A DNA stretch of 64,000 bases from Lanius collurio (taxonomy: Eukaryota; Chordata; Aves; Passeriformes; Laniidae), in the NCBI GenBank assembly GCA_020086605.1, contig JACBWW010000017.1:8132187-8196186 (forward strand). Reading direction: 5' to 3'. A program made the translations under genes and the position numbers. The notes under the pieces were generated by a model, which saw only the letters and a program-made list of their open reading frames with translations, made no database searches and was not told where the DNA came from. Shown piece by piece: positions 25,915 through 37,433 of the stretch (the stretch's first letter is position 1; each line of letters starts with the position of its first letter).

Positions 25915-26020
25915 TTGTTGTGGGGTTTTTTTTGTGGAGTTTTTGTGGGTTGGGCTTTCCTTAAGTTCTTTTGAGTTTGGAGGGTTTTTTTGGTTGGTTT
26001 TATGTGTTTGGGGTTTTTTT
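25915..26020. repeat. G/T-rich low-complexity tract
   Basis: Nearly the whole stretch is T and G (GTTGTGGGGTTTTTTTTGTGG and similar) with no fixed period. It immediately precedes the SINE-like relic at 26021. Confidence 0.8.
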
Positions 26021-26108
26021 ATCTTGGGCTTTCTGCCTTAGTTTCTCCATCTGTCAAAAGATATTAGAGATACTACCTTTGTAAATCACCCTGAGATCTA
26101 CAGCCAGT
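26021..26108 (+). mobile_element. MIR/CORE-SINE or L2-like relic (candidate)
   Basis: CTTGGGCTTTCTGCCTTAGT followed by TTCTCCATCTGTCAAAAGAT and a GATACTACCTTTG stretch parallels the MIR core order (CTTGGGCAAGT, then TCAGTTTCCTCATCTGTAAA, then ATAATAGTACCT). The match is by eye against a consensus recalled from memory. Confidence 0.5.
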
Positions 26109-26527
26109 GTAGACCTGAGAGAGGTCTGTTGATCCTGTACCACTAAGATTTGGTTTTGCCATCAAAGCACTCAGTTTCTGTGTCATTTGTGCTCTTTTTA
26201 TAATTTCCCTTTTACCCAGACAAAGCAGAAACATCTTCCCTCTAATCATTTCCCCCTATGGGTGCTGTTAGCAGGTAAGGAATGACAAAAGGAAATGCCT
26301 GGGGGAATAAAGTAGAATGAATTATCTGCCTGAACATCTGGTTCACCACAAGCTGGTGCACAGTTTGAGGATGCTGGAAGCTGACTTTGTTCAGGGATGG
26401 ATGGGAAGCAAAGCTCTCACCCAACAGCCAAGCTGGGGTGGTGAATCCCTGCAGGAAGCAAGAAGGTTTGATCCTTGCTTCCTTAAAGCCATTGGAAAAC
26501 ACTTTCCTGGTCAAGCCTCACCATGGC

Positions 26528-26668
26528 CCATCCCTGGAAGTGTCCAGGGCCAGGTTGGATGAGACATGGAGCAACCTGGGATAGTGGAAGGTGCCCCTGC
26601 CCCTGGCAGGGGGTTGGAATGAGATGATCTTTAAGGTCCCTCCCAACCCAACCCATTCCATGGTTATG
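26528..26668 (+). mobile_element. CR1 LINE 3'-end fragment
   Basis: CCATCCCTGGAAGTGTCCAG, CAGGTTGGATGAGACATGGA, AACCTGGGATAGTGGAAGGT, GAATGAGATGATCTTTAAGG, CCCATTCCATGG. It is well preserved, so probably younger than its neighbours. Confidence 0.93.
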
Positions 26669-27244
26669 TGTTTAAAACATGGAAATTACTGTTGGGTTCT
26701 TTGGGTTTGGAATGTGGACTTTTCTCTCACCTGACACCTCACTGGGCTCATCAGTTCCACCTGGCACTCAGAAGTGTCAATGTTTGGGATGCAGCCCTGT
26801 CACAGCAGCCCTCCATGAGCATCATGCTGAGGAGGGTGGTGGGAGCTGTCACAAGAATCAGATGTGGCCCTCAGGCTCCTGGGGGGACGTCAGTGCTCTC
26901 CTCAGGGGGAAGTGCTGTGTGCATGCCTGGTTTGGACAGCGTGGGCGAGTGCATGTCATGTCCTATTTACCTTTTCCTCTGAGTTTAAGGCTCTTCAGCT
27001 CATGTTAGAACTTGTTCATCCTGGGGCTTTAAGTCCCTCTTCAGCCACCAGGAGTGGAACAACATTTGGAGTGATTCCTGTCTTCATACTGGCCCTGCAT
27101 GCAGGGCTATGCAGGGGGAATGCTGGTAGGTTTGTTTACTGAGTCCAGGAATGTTTGCTCCTCTAGGACTGTTAAATTCCTCCTGAAATCTGTATCAGGC
27201 TGCTAAATCCTGATGAGAATGTCCTTCTTCAGCAGCTGCTCAGG

Positions 27245-27299
27245 TGTACAATGTCCTCTGTGTGCACTGGAGATGTACAATGTCCTCTGTGTGCACTGG
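27245..27299. repeat. 26-bp unit repeated twice, period 29
   Basis: A unit beginning TGTACAATGTCCTCTG at 27245 recurs without mismatch at 27274 after a three-base spacer. This indicates a recent local duplication. Confidence 0.95.
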
Positions 27300-28384
27300 C
27301 CTTTGGGAACAGGAGGGTCGTCAAAAATGTCTTAACCCAGAGCTGGCAAACTTAAATGCAATTAGAAGCTTTCCTCTAGGAGATCCCTGGACAATCAGTG
27401 TTCTCCAGCATGTTCTGTTCTCCTAAGTCAGCTTTATCCATGTGTCCATCCCGTGCTGGCTTCGGTCAGGATCTCTTCTCTTGCTCTCTGTGTGGTGTTC
27501 CCCATTTTTGTGAATCCCTTTTCTCCATGGCAGCAATGCTCCCTGTGGCTGTCCTAACCTTGCTGCCTCACACATTTTACAAATGACTTGGGTTTTGTTT
27601 CCCTCCCTCCTCAGCCAGGAGGAGAGGTGGCCCTGTCCTGCTTTTTGTCAGAGAAGCTCTTGAGCTTGGAGTGGCTCCAAGCTACTGGGGCACTCTTGGC
27701 TCCCTCATTTTTGGGAACAATGACTTTTTCCTTTGTCCCGAGGTTGGGAGCTCATCCCAGCATGTCCTTCTTCCTGGAAAGCACACCTGGATGCTTCAGA
27801 CCATCTGTGAAGAACCATTCAATAGAGGGCTCTGATAAAAATGCTTTACAAGCCCTTGAGTAATGTACTCATCCAGAGCCTTGACTGAAGCACTTCTATT
27901 CCATTTGAGAGAGGGAACATGCCTTTTTTCCTGATGTCTGAATGAAATAAACTCATCTTGTGCCAACATCTTTGTATTTTTTTGTGCTCACCTTTGCAGG
28001 GAAGCAGGCCTTGGAGAGTGAATTCTTTGAAATGAGATGTGTTTATGGATTGTTCCAGGAGCATACTTGGATTTTCACAGAAAGATCTGAATAATGGCAC
28101 AAATGAGCCCTGTTAGGACCACTTGGTTAGAATGGAAATGATGTAGGAATAGTAAAATCATCCTGGAATTTCACTTAGGTTGGTTTGATAAAAGATGGGC
28201 AAGGAATTGATAGCCAGGAAGGTTAAAACTTTAGCCCAGACTGTGTTATAGAAGGGCACTGTGGTGACTGCTGGATAACATAAACTTACAAGAAGGATTA
28301 TTTTATACATTCCTTTTTTTCTTATTTTCTGGGTTTTGTTTCTTTAGCTTATCCTGGTTGATCTTTGGGATGTGATACCAACAC

Positions 28385-28560
28385 TAAACCTTCCACTGTC
28401 CCAGGTTGCTCCAAGCCTCACCCAACCTGGTCTTGAACACTTCCAGGGATCCTGGGGCAGCCACAAATTCCCTGGGCATCCTGTGGTACCAGGGCCTCAC
28501 CAGTGAATAATTTCCTCCCTAATATCCAACCTGACCCTGCTCTCTTTCAGCTTAAAGCTG
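28385..28560 (-). mobile_element. CR1 LINE 3'-end fragment, reverse strand
   Basis: CCTTCCACTGTCCCAGGTTG, CTTGAACACTTCCAGGGATC, GGGGCAGCCACAAATTCCCT, CCCTAATATCCAACCTGACC. This is the part coding for the end of CR1 ORF2 plus the proximal tail. The terminal repeats are missing. Confidence 0.9.
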
Positions 28561-31500
28561 TTGTGTAATTACTTCTCTTTGCTTTCCTTCCCTGAGTGCA
28601 TGGAAAAAAAAGCAGTGAGGCTCTATGGACAGGAACTGCCTCCTCTCCAAACAGCTCCAGAGCTCCAGGTGAAGCTGGTGCTCATTCCAGCTCGGAGGGT
28701 TCCAGCAGGAATGTGGGGTGAGCCTGGTGTCTGTCACTCCAGCCCTTCCTCTCCTGCTGGTCTGGTAACCCTGGGTTCATAATGGATTTCTAGATGCTCT
28801 CAGGCCTTTCAGTTCCCCTAAAATTAACAGGAGCTGCCCATGTTGGTAACCAAAACTGTTGTTCCTCAAACCAAACCACTGCAGCTTTTCTGAGAACTGG
28901 AGAACACCCAGTTTGCTTTATCCAGCTCCCTGGCTATAAACAACACCCAATATCCAGCTTTGCAGGAGGCCTGCAGGGCCCTGCTTTCCAAAGGTTTTGT
29001 GTTTCTGAGGTGTGTACCCAAATCCCAGGCTGTGGGAGAGGTCTAGGGAATGACTGAAGGTGAAGAGAAACCTCAGGGACTTCACTGGGGTTTCAATCAA
29101 GCTCTAATTTTGCAACAGGCTCTGCACTGAATTCCCACTTGCCTCTCATGGATTCTTCAGGACCACTTGCCAGACTCTGGTCCTCTGGATTTGGGGTCCC
29201 CCTCTGCCATGCCCGTACCCAAAAAGTCTTCCGGCTTTTTGGGGCCATCTGAGCATATCTGAGTTCACTCCAGATCTTAACGTTGTGGCAGGTGGACCTG
29301 CTGGGTGGTGACATCAGGGTTGGATTCAGGAGGAAAATAAGACTGGTGGCACAGTTGGAGTGAGCTGGAGGTGCAGTGGAGAGAGGGCAGGACTGGGTGG
29401 GGGCACTCTGTGGTTGCCCAGGGAAAGAATCAGAGCTGGATGGATGAAGACTTTGTGAGGAATTGGGATCTGAGGTTTTATAGCCCCCTCTGAGTCTGCA
29501 GCTGAATCAGGGGCCATCTTTCCTGTGCAAAAAGCAGTGACAAGGTGGCTGGATTTACTCAGGGCTGGATGAGCAGAAATTCAAGACAATATTGGCAGGT
29601 TGCCTGCACATTCTGCTGGAGCCAAGGACCTTTCCTGAACAGCAGCAGGTCAAAGTTGAGTTGGAAAAAACTCAATCTGTGAACAAATTAGAGCACTCAC
29701 GAGTCTTTCACTCAACTTCTCTGTGGCTACCCTGCCAGGTACCATCTCCCCCTGCTCTTGGAGAACACTGGGGGAGGATGAGGCTGTCTAGAGGGGAAGG
29801 ATTCTGTTTAGATGAGCCCAGGTCTGTGGGGTTTGGCTCACTGAACTTTAGATATTGGCAGAGTAGGCATCCACCCCTCAGCCAGCTGCCTCAGGATCCC
29901 TGGATGGAGCAGAAGGTTGCAAGTTTCCTATTGCTTATTTTAGACAGTTCCTTCAGTTTGGAGTGACTCATGCCCTGAAAGTTCCTACTTCTCTCTTCAG
30001 GTGAGGAAGGACAATCAATGTGAAGATAGATGTAGATGTTTACATTACAGACTCATAATTTTTACCCATGGATCCCCAAATCCTGTTCCTGAGCCCTGAG
30101 GGTCAGGCAGGTCTGGATCTGCATTTCCTTTGTGTTTCTGCTTTTCCTGTCATTAACTGAGCAGATGCTTTGCAGTTGAATTTCATTCAGAAGGTTTAAA
30201 TAGTTTAGTAGGTAAATTTTGGAACAGCTTTTATTAAAAAGAACATGCTTCCCTCAGCCAGGCTTCTTAGACCCGAAGGGGAAAGGAAATTAAAAGCAGT
30301 CAATGATCAGCAGTTCAGGGAAAACTGCAAGATACTTTGGTGCCCTCCAATTTCTAGAGAAGTCAGGTAGCAGGGTCGACTTCTTTCCCTCCTTTCCTGT
30401 CCCTGTCCCTATCCCTTTTGGGACAACCACTGTTGTCCCTCTCTTGTTTTCCCTCAGCCACCTGAGGGATATTGTAGCACTTTGCTGTGTACCCTGTAAT
30501 TGCAGATTTAAGCACCGCTGATCTCAGTGTTGCATCATCCCTCTATTCCTGCAGCAGCCTGGATTGAGATCCTTGGTCTGAGCTTCCTGCAGAGGAAATT
30601 CATCCCTGGCTACTCCAGTTGATAATTTAGAGCAAGGAGCAGAAGGTGCTTACCCAGCCATCAGAGCAGTCTCCTACTCACTTGTGAGAATTTAATTAGG
30701 TGCTGCCTCTTTTAATTGTTGTGTGTCATGACTCCAATTCCAGGGTGTCACTTCTTCCTTAAAACCCTAATTCAGCTCTGTTTCCCAGCAGAGACATTTG
30801 CAAGCTTGTCCCTAAGGAGTTAAGGAGAAGCTTAACAGCTGCTCAGCTTCCCTTTCCCTCCAGCTCCCCAAGCCCTTTGCAAAACTCTCTTTTTTTTCCT
30901 TGCTCTCCCAACCGCTCCCACAGAAATGGGAGAATCAGACTAAAAGAGGGCTGCTGGATTGATTTGGCCAAGTTGCCTTTGTTTGACAGGGCCTGCTTGG
31001 ATGAGCTGGGAAAAGACATCTGCTTTCCTTGTCAAATGATGGATCTGTCATTGGCAGGATTCTGTTTGGCAGGAGCAGAAAGTGGAGTGGTTGGAACAGC
31101 TGAGTGGGAGTCAGGAGAGTTGGGCATTTGCCTGGACCTCTTTTGTTTGGAAAAGTCTCCCAGGGACACATGCTGCTACAAGTGAGCCCAGAGTCCCTCA
31201 CTGGTGGTTGGTCACAGAGAATTTACTCACATCATGAGAAAAGTCACTGGAGAATATAACTTTTTTTCTGTTTAAAAATCACTGAGTTTGCAAGTCTCCC
31301 TGTATTGATTCTACAAAGGGCACACAGGAGGTTTGGAGGAGTTTTAAACTTGCATTTATCTTCCATTCTATGTCCATATAATTGGTATTTAAAATTTACA
31401 TCCCCACATTGTCGCAACATTTGCAACATGGTTTTGGAATCTTACAAAAGGTCCTACAGAGAGCAAATAATTATAACATTTCATAAATACTCTTTTTTAT

Positions 31501-33769
31501 TTATTATTCCCCACACCAAAGGAGCTTTTGCAGCTTTTGACAGCCTTATTGTTGGAGATTGTGCCACCCATCACAATGGATGTGAAACCTGACTTGGTGT
31601 CTTCTTTTGCTGATTCTTGTCTTTTTACACAGTATTTTTTTGGCCCACTCAAGAGAGGTTTTAGGAAAAAAGTTATATTTTCCTGAGGATGTTTAAAAGG
31701 AGAAAACAGAAAAGAATCTGAAAATCTAGTTTTAAGACAGAGCTGAATGGAGTTACAGAAGAAATCCAAGCCAGGGTTGTTGTGTGAGAAGTTCCTTCAG
31801 TCCTGTGTTCCTACAAATAATAAATATGACTGAAAGCCAGAGGGAGGTCATATTTCTGATGCTTGAAATAAGACCTGCCTGCTAAAACCTTTCATTTCCT
31901 TTGTGGTTCACATGAGAAAAGGTTGAGAAACTTCATCTCCACCTTGAGCAGAGACTGATGCCAAGTTACAGAAACTCTAGGAAGGCACCTTGTCCTTGTC
32001 TTATTGCATCCCTATTTTCACAGAAGCTGTGGGAAGGTGGGGATGGTGAGAAGTGGTCACTCAGAGAACCACAAGTGAACCCATGTCCACTTCCACTGAG
32101 CTGACCAGAATTGGGTGAGGGATGGGATTTCATCATCTGAAGACTTTGCAGTTCTGCTCCTCCTTTGACTCCAAACCCTGTTATCACTGTGGTCACCGCT
32201 GTCCCCATCTCTGGAGTGTCCATGCAGTGAGCTCCAGGTGAGCCCAGGAATGCTCTGGGATCAGGACAAAGGGACATTTCGAGGCTCACATCCCTCCTCC
32301 TGTGCCCTGCTGGGAATCCCACCTGTCTCTGATGAGCTGCCACGTGTCCTGTGGACATTCTGGCCCTGCATTTGGCAGACAGCAGAAATGAGACTAAACA
32401 TTTCTGCAGCTCCTTCAGTCCGTGACAACCCTTGGAATTGTATTTAATTAAAGAGTGTACACAAAGGCTTTATTTGCAGCAGCAGACTGCACAGTAATCC
32501 CCTAACAATTCCTGAGCTCCATTGGGAAGGAAAAGTCTCGTTAACAAAGACTTTGGTTACAGCTCCTCGTTATGTGAGAGCTGCTGCAGAACTCAGAGCT
32601 GCAAGAAATCACATCCAGAAAAACATTCCTTTCATCTTTCTGTTCTGGGATCAGAGTATGAGTGGAAAAACCCCTGACAAACCCACCACACCTCTACATG
32701 GTGTTTTGGGCAGGCCAGGACAGGTTAATGAGGGCTGGTGACCACGTTTCAGCTTCACTCATAATGGATATTCCCAAGAAATTGGATTATAGTTCATTGT
32801 CTGATGTTACCATGAGCTAACCAGAGCTTGTCATGCTTTTTGCTTTATATTTGCTTTTTGGATAGGAAATGGGATATCAAGTGCTCCTCAGCCCTTTGTC
32901 TCTGTGGCCTGTTGCCCACTGCAGTGGAAGAGGCCAAAGCCCCAAATCTTGGCCTTTTCCATTGAAAAAAAACCCAAACAAAACAACAGAAAATAGCAAA
33001 AAAAACACCCTAGAATGGAGAAGTAGTAAAGTGAGTTTGTACACAGCTGTCTGTAAAGTCTCATTCAACTTTTCTAGCAGGAATGGACCAAGGAAAGATA
33101 ATTATTTAGCCTCTCATCTAGGGAATCTCCCCTTTGACAGGCAGGACTTGCAGGTCTTGAGGACTCTTTCCAGCCATGAACATTTTGTCACCTGGGAGGT
33201 GAATTAAGGCAGCTGAACTTGTTCCCTGGCTCACCAGATACCCAGCTGAGCCACCAGCAAAAGAAAGACACAATTTCTGCTTCCCAGTGATGCCCAAAAT
33301 TGTGATATTTTTACATTGTTTGTATTCCATCTGCCTTGTTTAACCTGTATCAGTGGCAGCTGTGACATGTGAGGGTTATTGCTGTTATCACTGAGCAGGT
33401 TGAAGGAGGGCTGCTGTGACTGAGTTGTTTATTTACTTCTTGAGTTAATGTGCAAAATGAGCCACAAACTCGAAGTTGTCCAGTGTGAACCTGTTTGTTG
33501 ACCTTGATTTAGTGAAAGGTCTGTGGACATTAAATCCAAACATCACTGACCTTCTCCAGCTTAGTGCTGGGTATTTAGGTTTGAACCCATCCAACCAGGG
33601 GCAGTGAAGTGGGATGAAAGCCTTCAGAGCTGGTGTTTGCTTGCTCCCTGTGGACTGGAAGGAGTGGTAAAAAATCAGATCAGACTGGACACAGAGCTCT
33701 GACTCAGCTAAACTTGAGGATGATGTGTCCTGCTGGCAGAGGAGCTGAGGTACATCCCACTCTTTGTTT
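28561..33769. other. 5.2-kb intron stretch with no recognised element
   Basis: No CR1 tail, long open frame, RNA gene or microsatellite is recognisable. A short AT-rich section sits around 31240-31700. The longest open frames are about 130 codons and look non-coding. Confidence 0.5.
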
Positions 33770-34475
33770 ATGGAATCATAAAATCATTAAGGTTGGAAAA
33801 GATCTCCAAGGTCATTAAGGAGTCATTACCCCAGCACTGCCAAGGCCACCACTAACCCATGTCCTCAGGTGCCACATCTACATGGCTTCTAAGTGCCTCC
33901 AGAGGATGGTGACTCAACCAGTGCCCTGGGCAACCTGTGCCAATGTTAACCCTTTCAATGAGGAAATTTTCCTTAATATCCAAACTAAACCTTCACTGGT
34001 GCACCTTGAGGCTGTTCCTTCTCCTCCTGTTCCCTGGGAGCAGAGCCCAACCCCACTGAGCCCCCTCCTGTCAGGGAGTTGTGCAGAGCCACAAGGTCCC
34101 CCCTGAGCCTCCTTTGCTCCAGGCTGAGCCCCTTTCCCAGCTCCCTCAGCCTCTCCTGGGGCTCCAGACCCTTCCCCAGCTCCATTCCCTTCTCTGGACA
34201 TGCTCCAGCCCCTCAATGTCCTTCTTGTTGTGAGAACCCCAAAACTGGCACCAAGATTTGAGGTGTGGCCTCACCAGTGCCCAGCACAGGGGACAATCCC
34301 CACCCTGGTCCTGCTGTCACCCTGTTCCTGATCCAATCCTGGTGCCATTGCCCTTCCTGCCCACCTGGGCCCTCCTGGGCTCATGTTCAGCTTCTGTCAC
34401 CAGCACCCTCAGGTCCTTTTCCAACCTCTGTGTCCCCAGCCTGGAACTCTGTATGGGGTTCTTGTGAGCACCCAC
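33770..34475 (-). mobile_element. Longest CR1 LINE copy in the window, about 700 bp, reverse strand
   Basis: From the tail inward (left to right) it reads GGAATCATAAAATCATTAAGG, GATCTCCAAGGTCATTAAGG, ACATCTACATGGCTTCTAAG, TTTTCCTTAATATCCAAAC, then the ORF2-derived blocks CTCCTTTGCTCCAGGCTGAG, CCTTCTCTGGACATGCTCCA and GGTGTGGCCTCACCAGTGCC. It is 5' truncated at about 34475, the usual fate of LINE copies. It belongs to the older long-tailed subfamily. Open frames on its complement are frame-shifted remnants and not host genes. Confidence 0.93.
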
Positions 34476-36646
34476 CTTCCCTAAAAGCTCACAAGAATTC
34501 AGCAGCAGCACTACAAAATCCAAGATCACCTGTATTTTGTTATTTTAGCTACTGGACACTCTTTTTTCAGTGGTTTGCCTAACTTAGATATATTTTCTCC
34601 TAGATTGTATAGGGGAAAAAAAAGATGAGATTTAAAAAAATTATATGTATAATCAAGTTTACCCAAGCCTGTCACAAGCCCACTTTTCAAAACAGAGCCT
34701 CATTTGTTTTGTAAAGGTGAGAAAACCAGTCACTCAAAAGTAAATATTGGGCCATTGAGGTGAATATGCAATCAACCAGTTCAAGCATGAGATTTTAGTG
34801 AAGGAAAGAAGTGGCAGTGAAATACTTGCTAACAGGCTTGGTGAAAAATCTGCTGCCTAAAAAAAAATTAAGATTAATACTAAAAAAAATAAATTAATAT
34901 TGTAGAATACAGCCCTGATCAAAGTTGAAGTCAGATGAATTAATTTATAAAGTGAAAACCAGGGGTATTTATAGATGAGACATGAATTTGGCAATGGTTT
35001 AAGTCCAGAGAGTTAAAACTCCTCTTTGAAAAAGTCAGAATGTTTTGAAAACATTTCAGTCTTTATTTTTCCAGCAAGTGTTCTGCAAATCTCTCACGCT
35101 TCCCCTCATGCTTTTTTAAGGTTAAAATAAAATGGCAAGAAGCACTGTAAATCAAAACAAAATGAATCTATGGTATTTCAGATGAGCCAAGATGAAATTT
35201 CCAAAGATCTGTTTCCCTTTGGGAAAAAGAAATATTTGAGAACGAAGACAACTCCAAATGAATCCCCTTCTTCTTGTGTTTGTTTTTTTATTTATTTTTA
35301 ATTTGACTAGAAAACCACATAATTAATTGTTTATATATTGCTAGTCAAGGCCCATTCCAAACCTAAAGGAAATTAAAATCTGAGCCAGTCATGACATGAA
35401 ACAGGGAAGAGAGCAGGGTAGGTTAATAGGAAATGGTGAGATAAATTTAGTGTGCTAAGTTATTTTATAATTTTAACCCAAATTTACATCAAACAATTAA
35501 GGATTTCAGAGGATTTCAGGATTTTTTGTCTTAAAACCTTGACTGGCAAATAAGTGAACAGAGCAACAACTCACGCATTTTGAAATGAGATAGGAAATTA
35601 TCCTTAAAAAAAATTATTTCCTCTGCCTATTTCTGATGAATATATATGATTATCCCAAAACTCAGGATTGAGCAGTGAATCAATCCCTTCTTACAGGCAG
35701 AGGTTTCTCCTGTGTCCTCATGATCTGCTCCTGAAGTTCACCCTGCTGACATTTTCTCCCTCATCACATTTGACAGTGACAGTATAAACTCAAGCCAAGA
35801 CTTCTGCTTTCTTTCCCCTCTCTCCACCTTGTTGATTCTGGATTTCTGGGAAGTTTTCTCCCTGTTGAGTGCCCTTTCCAAACCCTTTAAAAGAGATGGG
35901 GCTTGGAGCAGCCTCAGTTTCTGGTCATAGCAATGGTCAAGCTGAGAGAGTGTTGGTGACAAGGGGACACTGAGATAGCTGTGAGCTCCCAGTTCCTTTT
36001 TTGGAGTAAAAAATCACTATTTCCATGTTTTATGATTGATGCAGTTCATGAATTCCACATTATGAGGAGTCCACAATTAATTACCTGAACATTTGTGGCC
36101 AACATTGTATTACAAACACAATTTGATTAGGGCTGACTGAGGAGAAGCCACTTGAGGGGAAAAAGTCTTGTCACTGGGAATTTCCTGCTTTTTAGCTCCT
36201 TGATCTCCTAATCTGCATCAGAGATTCTGTTCTTATTTGATTTGGGGTTTTGTTGTGCTTTGAATTAGCATGAGAGCCAGGAGATGGGGAATACACCATG
36301 AAGCACAGATCCCATAGCTCCTGGCATGAATATTAAAGCTGCCTTCTTCCTGCCCTACATAGCTGGTGCTGTTGGTTAGCCAGGCAGGGTTTTGGGAGCA
36401 TAAAGCAGCAGAATTGCTCCTGATCATCAGAAAAAAATAGGTTGTGGGTTTTTTTTTTTCCTAAGGAAATGCTGATTTTTCACCAGGCTCTGGGTTTCTC
36501 TCCTTTCTCTTGAGAGAACATAAAATAAGGCTGAGTGCACATCTGTCCTGGAGAGCTCCCTCTCACTCCACGTGGCCATGAATCCCCAGGAATGCCTCTC
36601 TGAGGATGGCCTTTGCTCACTGTCTCCTTCTGTGCCCTCCCTGCAG
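34476..36646. other. AT-rich, CR1-free stretch before exon 2
   Basis: It has noticeably lower GC than its surroundings, with many A and T runs (for example around 34615-34640 and 34860-34910). There is no recognisable transposon, and open frames are short. It ends at the acceptor of exon 2. Confidence 0.5.
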
Positions 36647-36743
36647 GCGTCCAGCACCCGGCCCGAGTGCAGCATCATGCAGGAGATCGAGGAGGAGCGC
36701 AGCCAGTGCTTGGCAGAGCTGACCTGGGACAACCAGACCTCAG
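36647..36743 (+). CDS. VIPR1: VIP/secretin-family receptor, exon 2 (start of hormone-binding domain)
   Basis: This exon codes for residues 26-57 plus the first base of codon 58. It starts in phase 0 after a strong acceptor (ccctccctgcag) and ends in phase 1 at CAG|gtatgg. The peptide begins ASSTRPEC and contains an EIEEE helix, the second cysteine (C46) and an N-glycosylation sequon N54-Q-T. Class B1 receptors start their extracellular domain with an alpha helix tied to the core by the first conserved disulphide, and C46 fits that role. C33 is the extra upstream cysteine also found in human VIPR1 and VIPR2. The C33-C46 and C46-C59 gaps are both 13, matching human VIPR1 as I remember it (human VIPR2 has 13 and 14). 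SCTR shares the EE-x2-QCL-x-EL feel but has a longer loop in mammals. Confidence 0.9.
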
Positions 36744-37322
36744 GTATGGCAGCGCTCACTTCCTCCCTGGCCAGCAAGCCCACGTCTCCCAGCCACATCT
36801 GCTTTGTCCTGGCCGTTTCCAAGCCCTTCTGCTGCTGGACAGGGCATCCTCCAGCTGATGCTCTTCAGGAAGGAGGGGAATAGGTGCTTCCGAAGTACGG
36901 TTCAGTCAGCCAAGAGTTCCAGCAGCTCTCCGGGGTTCCCTTGCAGCCTCCCAGCTGGGAGAGCCTAACTGAGGTGTCTCAATGGGTTTAACCTCGGTTG
37001 TCCACCACTCTGAACTGGAATTTTTCCAATTTTTCCTTGGAAACTGAAAGCTTGAAGTTCTCCCAGGTCTTGGATGGCTGCAAGGGAAGCCATTGTGACC
37101 ATGTCCTTTGAACTGCCCTCCCTCCCCTATGCCAAAATTGCTCCTGTCCTGGTGGTGAAGCAGAGGGTGCTCCAAGGCTGTGAAGTATCTCTGGAGATGG
37201 GACAGGCAGCTGAGATCCTCTCCTTGTTCATGGAGCACTCACCACACTGAGAAATCACCCTGGAAGGGTCTCCAGTCTCCTTAAGCCACTCCCTGCTTCA
37301 GTGATCAGGAAAGGACGATGTT

Positions 37323-37433
37323 GGTCCCATCCCGTCCCATCCCGTCCCATCCCATCCCATCCCATCCCATCCCATCCCATCCCATCCCATCCCATCCCAT
37401 CCCATCCCATCTCATCTCATCCCATCTCACCCT
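37323..37433. repeat. (CCCAT/CCCGT)n pentanucleotide array, G-quadruplex prone on the minus strand
   Basis: Seventeen consecutive CCC triplets start every five bases from 37326 to 37406, separated by AT or GT. A CTCAT tail follows to about 37430. The complement is GGG-N2 repeated, which satisfies the usual G-quadruplex pattern many times over. It lies 580 bp downstream of exon 2. Confidence 0.95.

Larger units (their letters stand above)
544..36646 (+). other. VIPR1: Intron 1 of the receptor gene (about 36 kb)
   Basis: The intron runs from gtgagt at 544 to a pyrimidine-rich acceptor (tgccctccctgcag) at 36646. It holds CR1 fragments, microsatellites and one SINE-like relic, listed separately. 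The remaining stretches contain nothing I can name: 1769-7547, 7633-9285, 9337-11896 (apart from a short ATC run), 12866-17527, 17646-19459, 19576-20605, 20994-21889, 22111-23159, 23376-24531, 24676-26020, 26669-28384, 28561-33769 and 34471-36646. No second gene, RNA gene or extra receptor exon was recognised in it on either strand. Alternative promoters or enhancers are possible, but nothing in the sequence proves one. Confidence 0.7.

Noticed and set aside
27245..27299. Possible CRISPR-like direct repeat
   Set aside because: Only two copies with a three-base spacer, in a vertebrate intron. A simple duplication explains it.
33914..34216. 100-codon Gly/Ala-rich frame on the - strand
   Set aside because: It lies wholly inside the CR1 copy at 33770-34475 and is a shifted remnant of the element.
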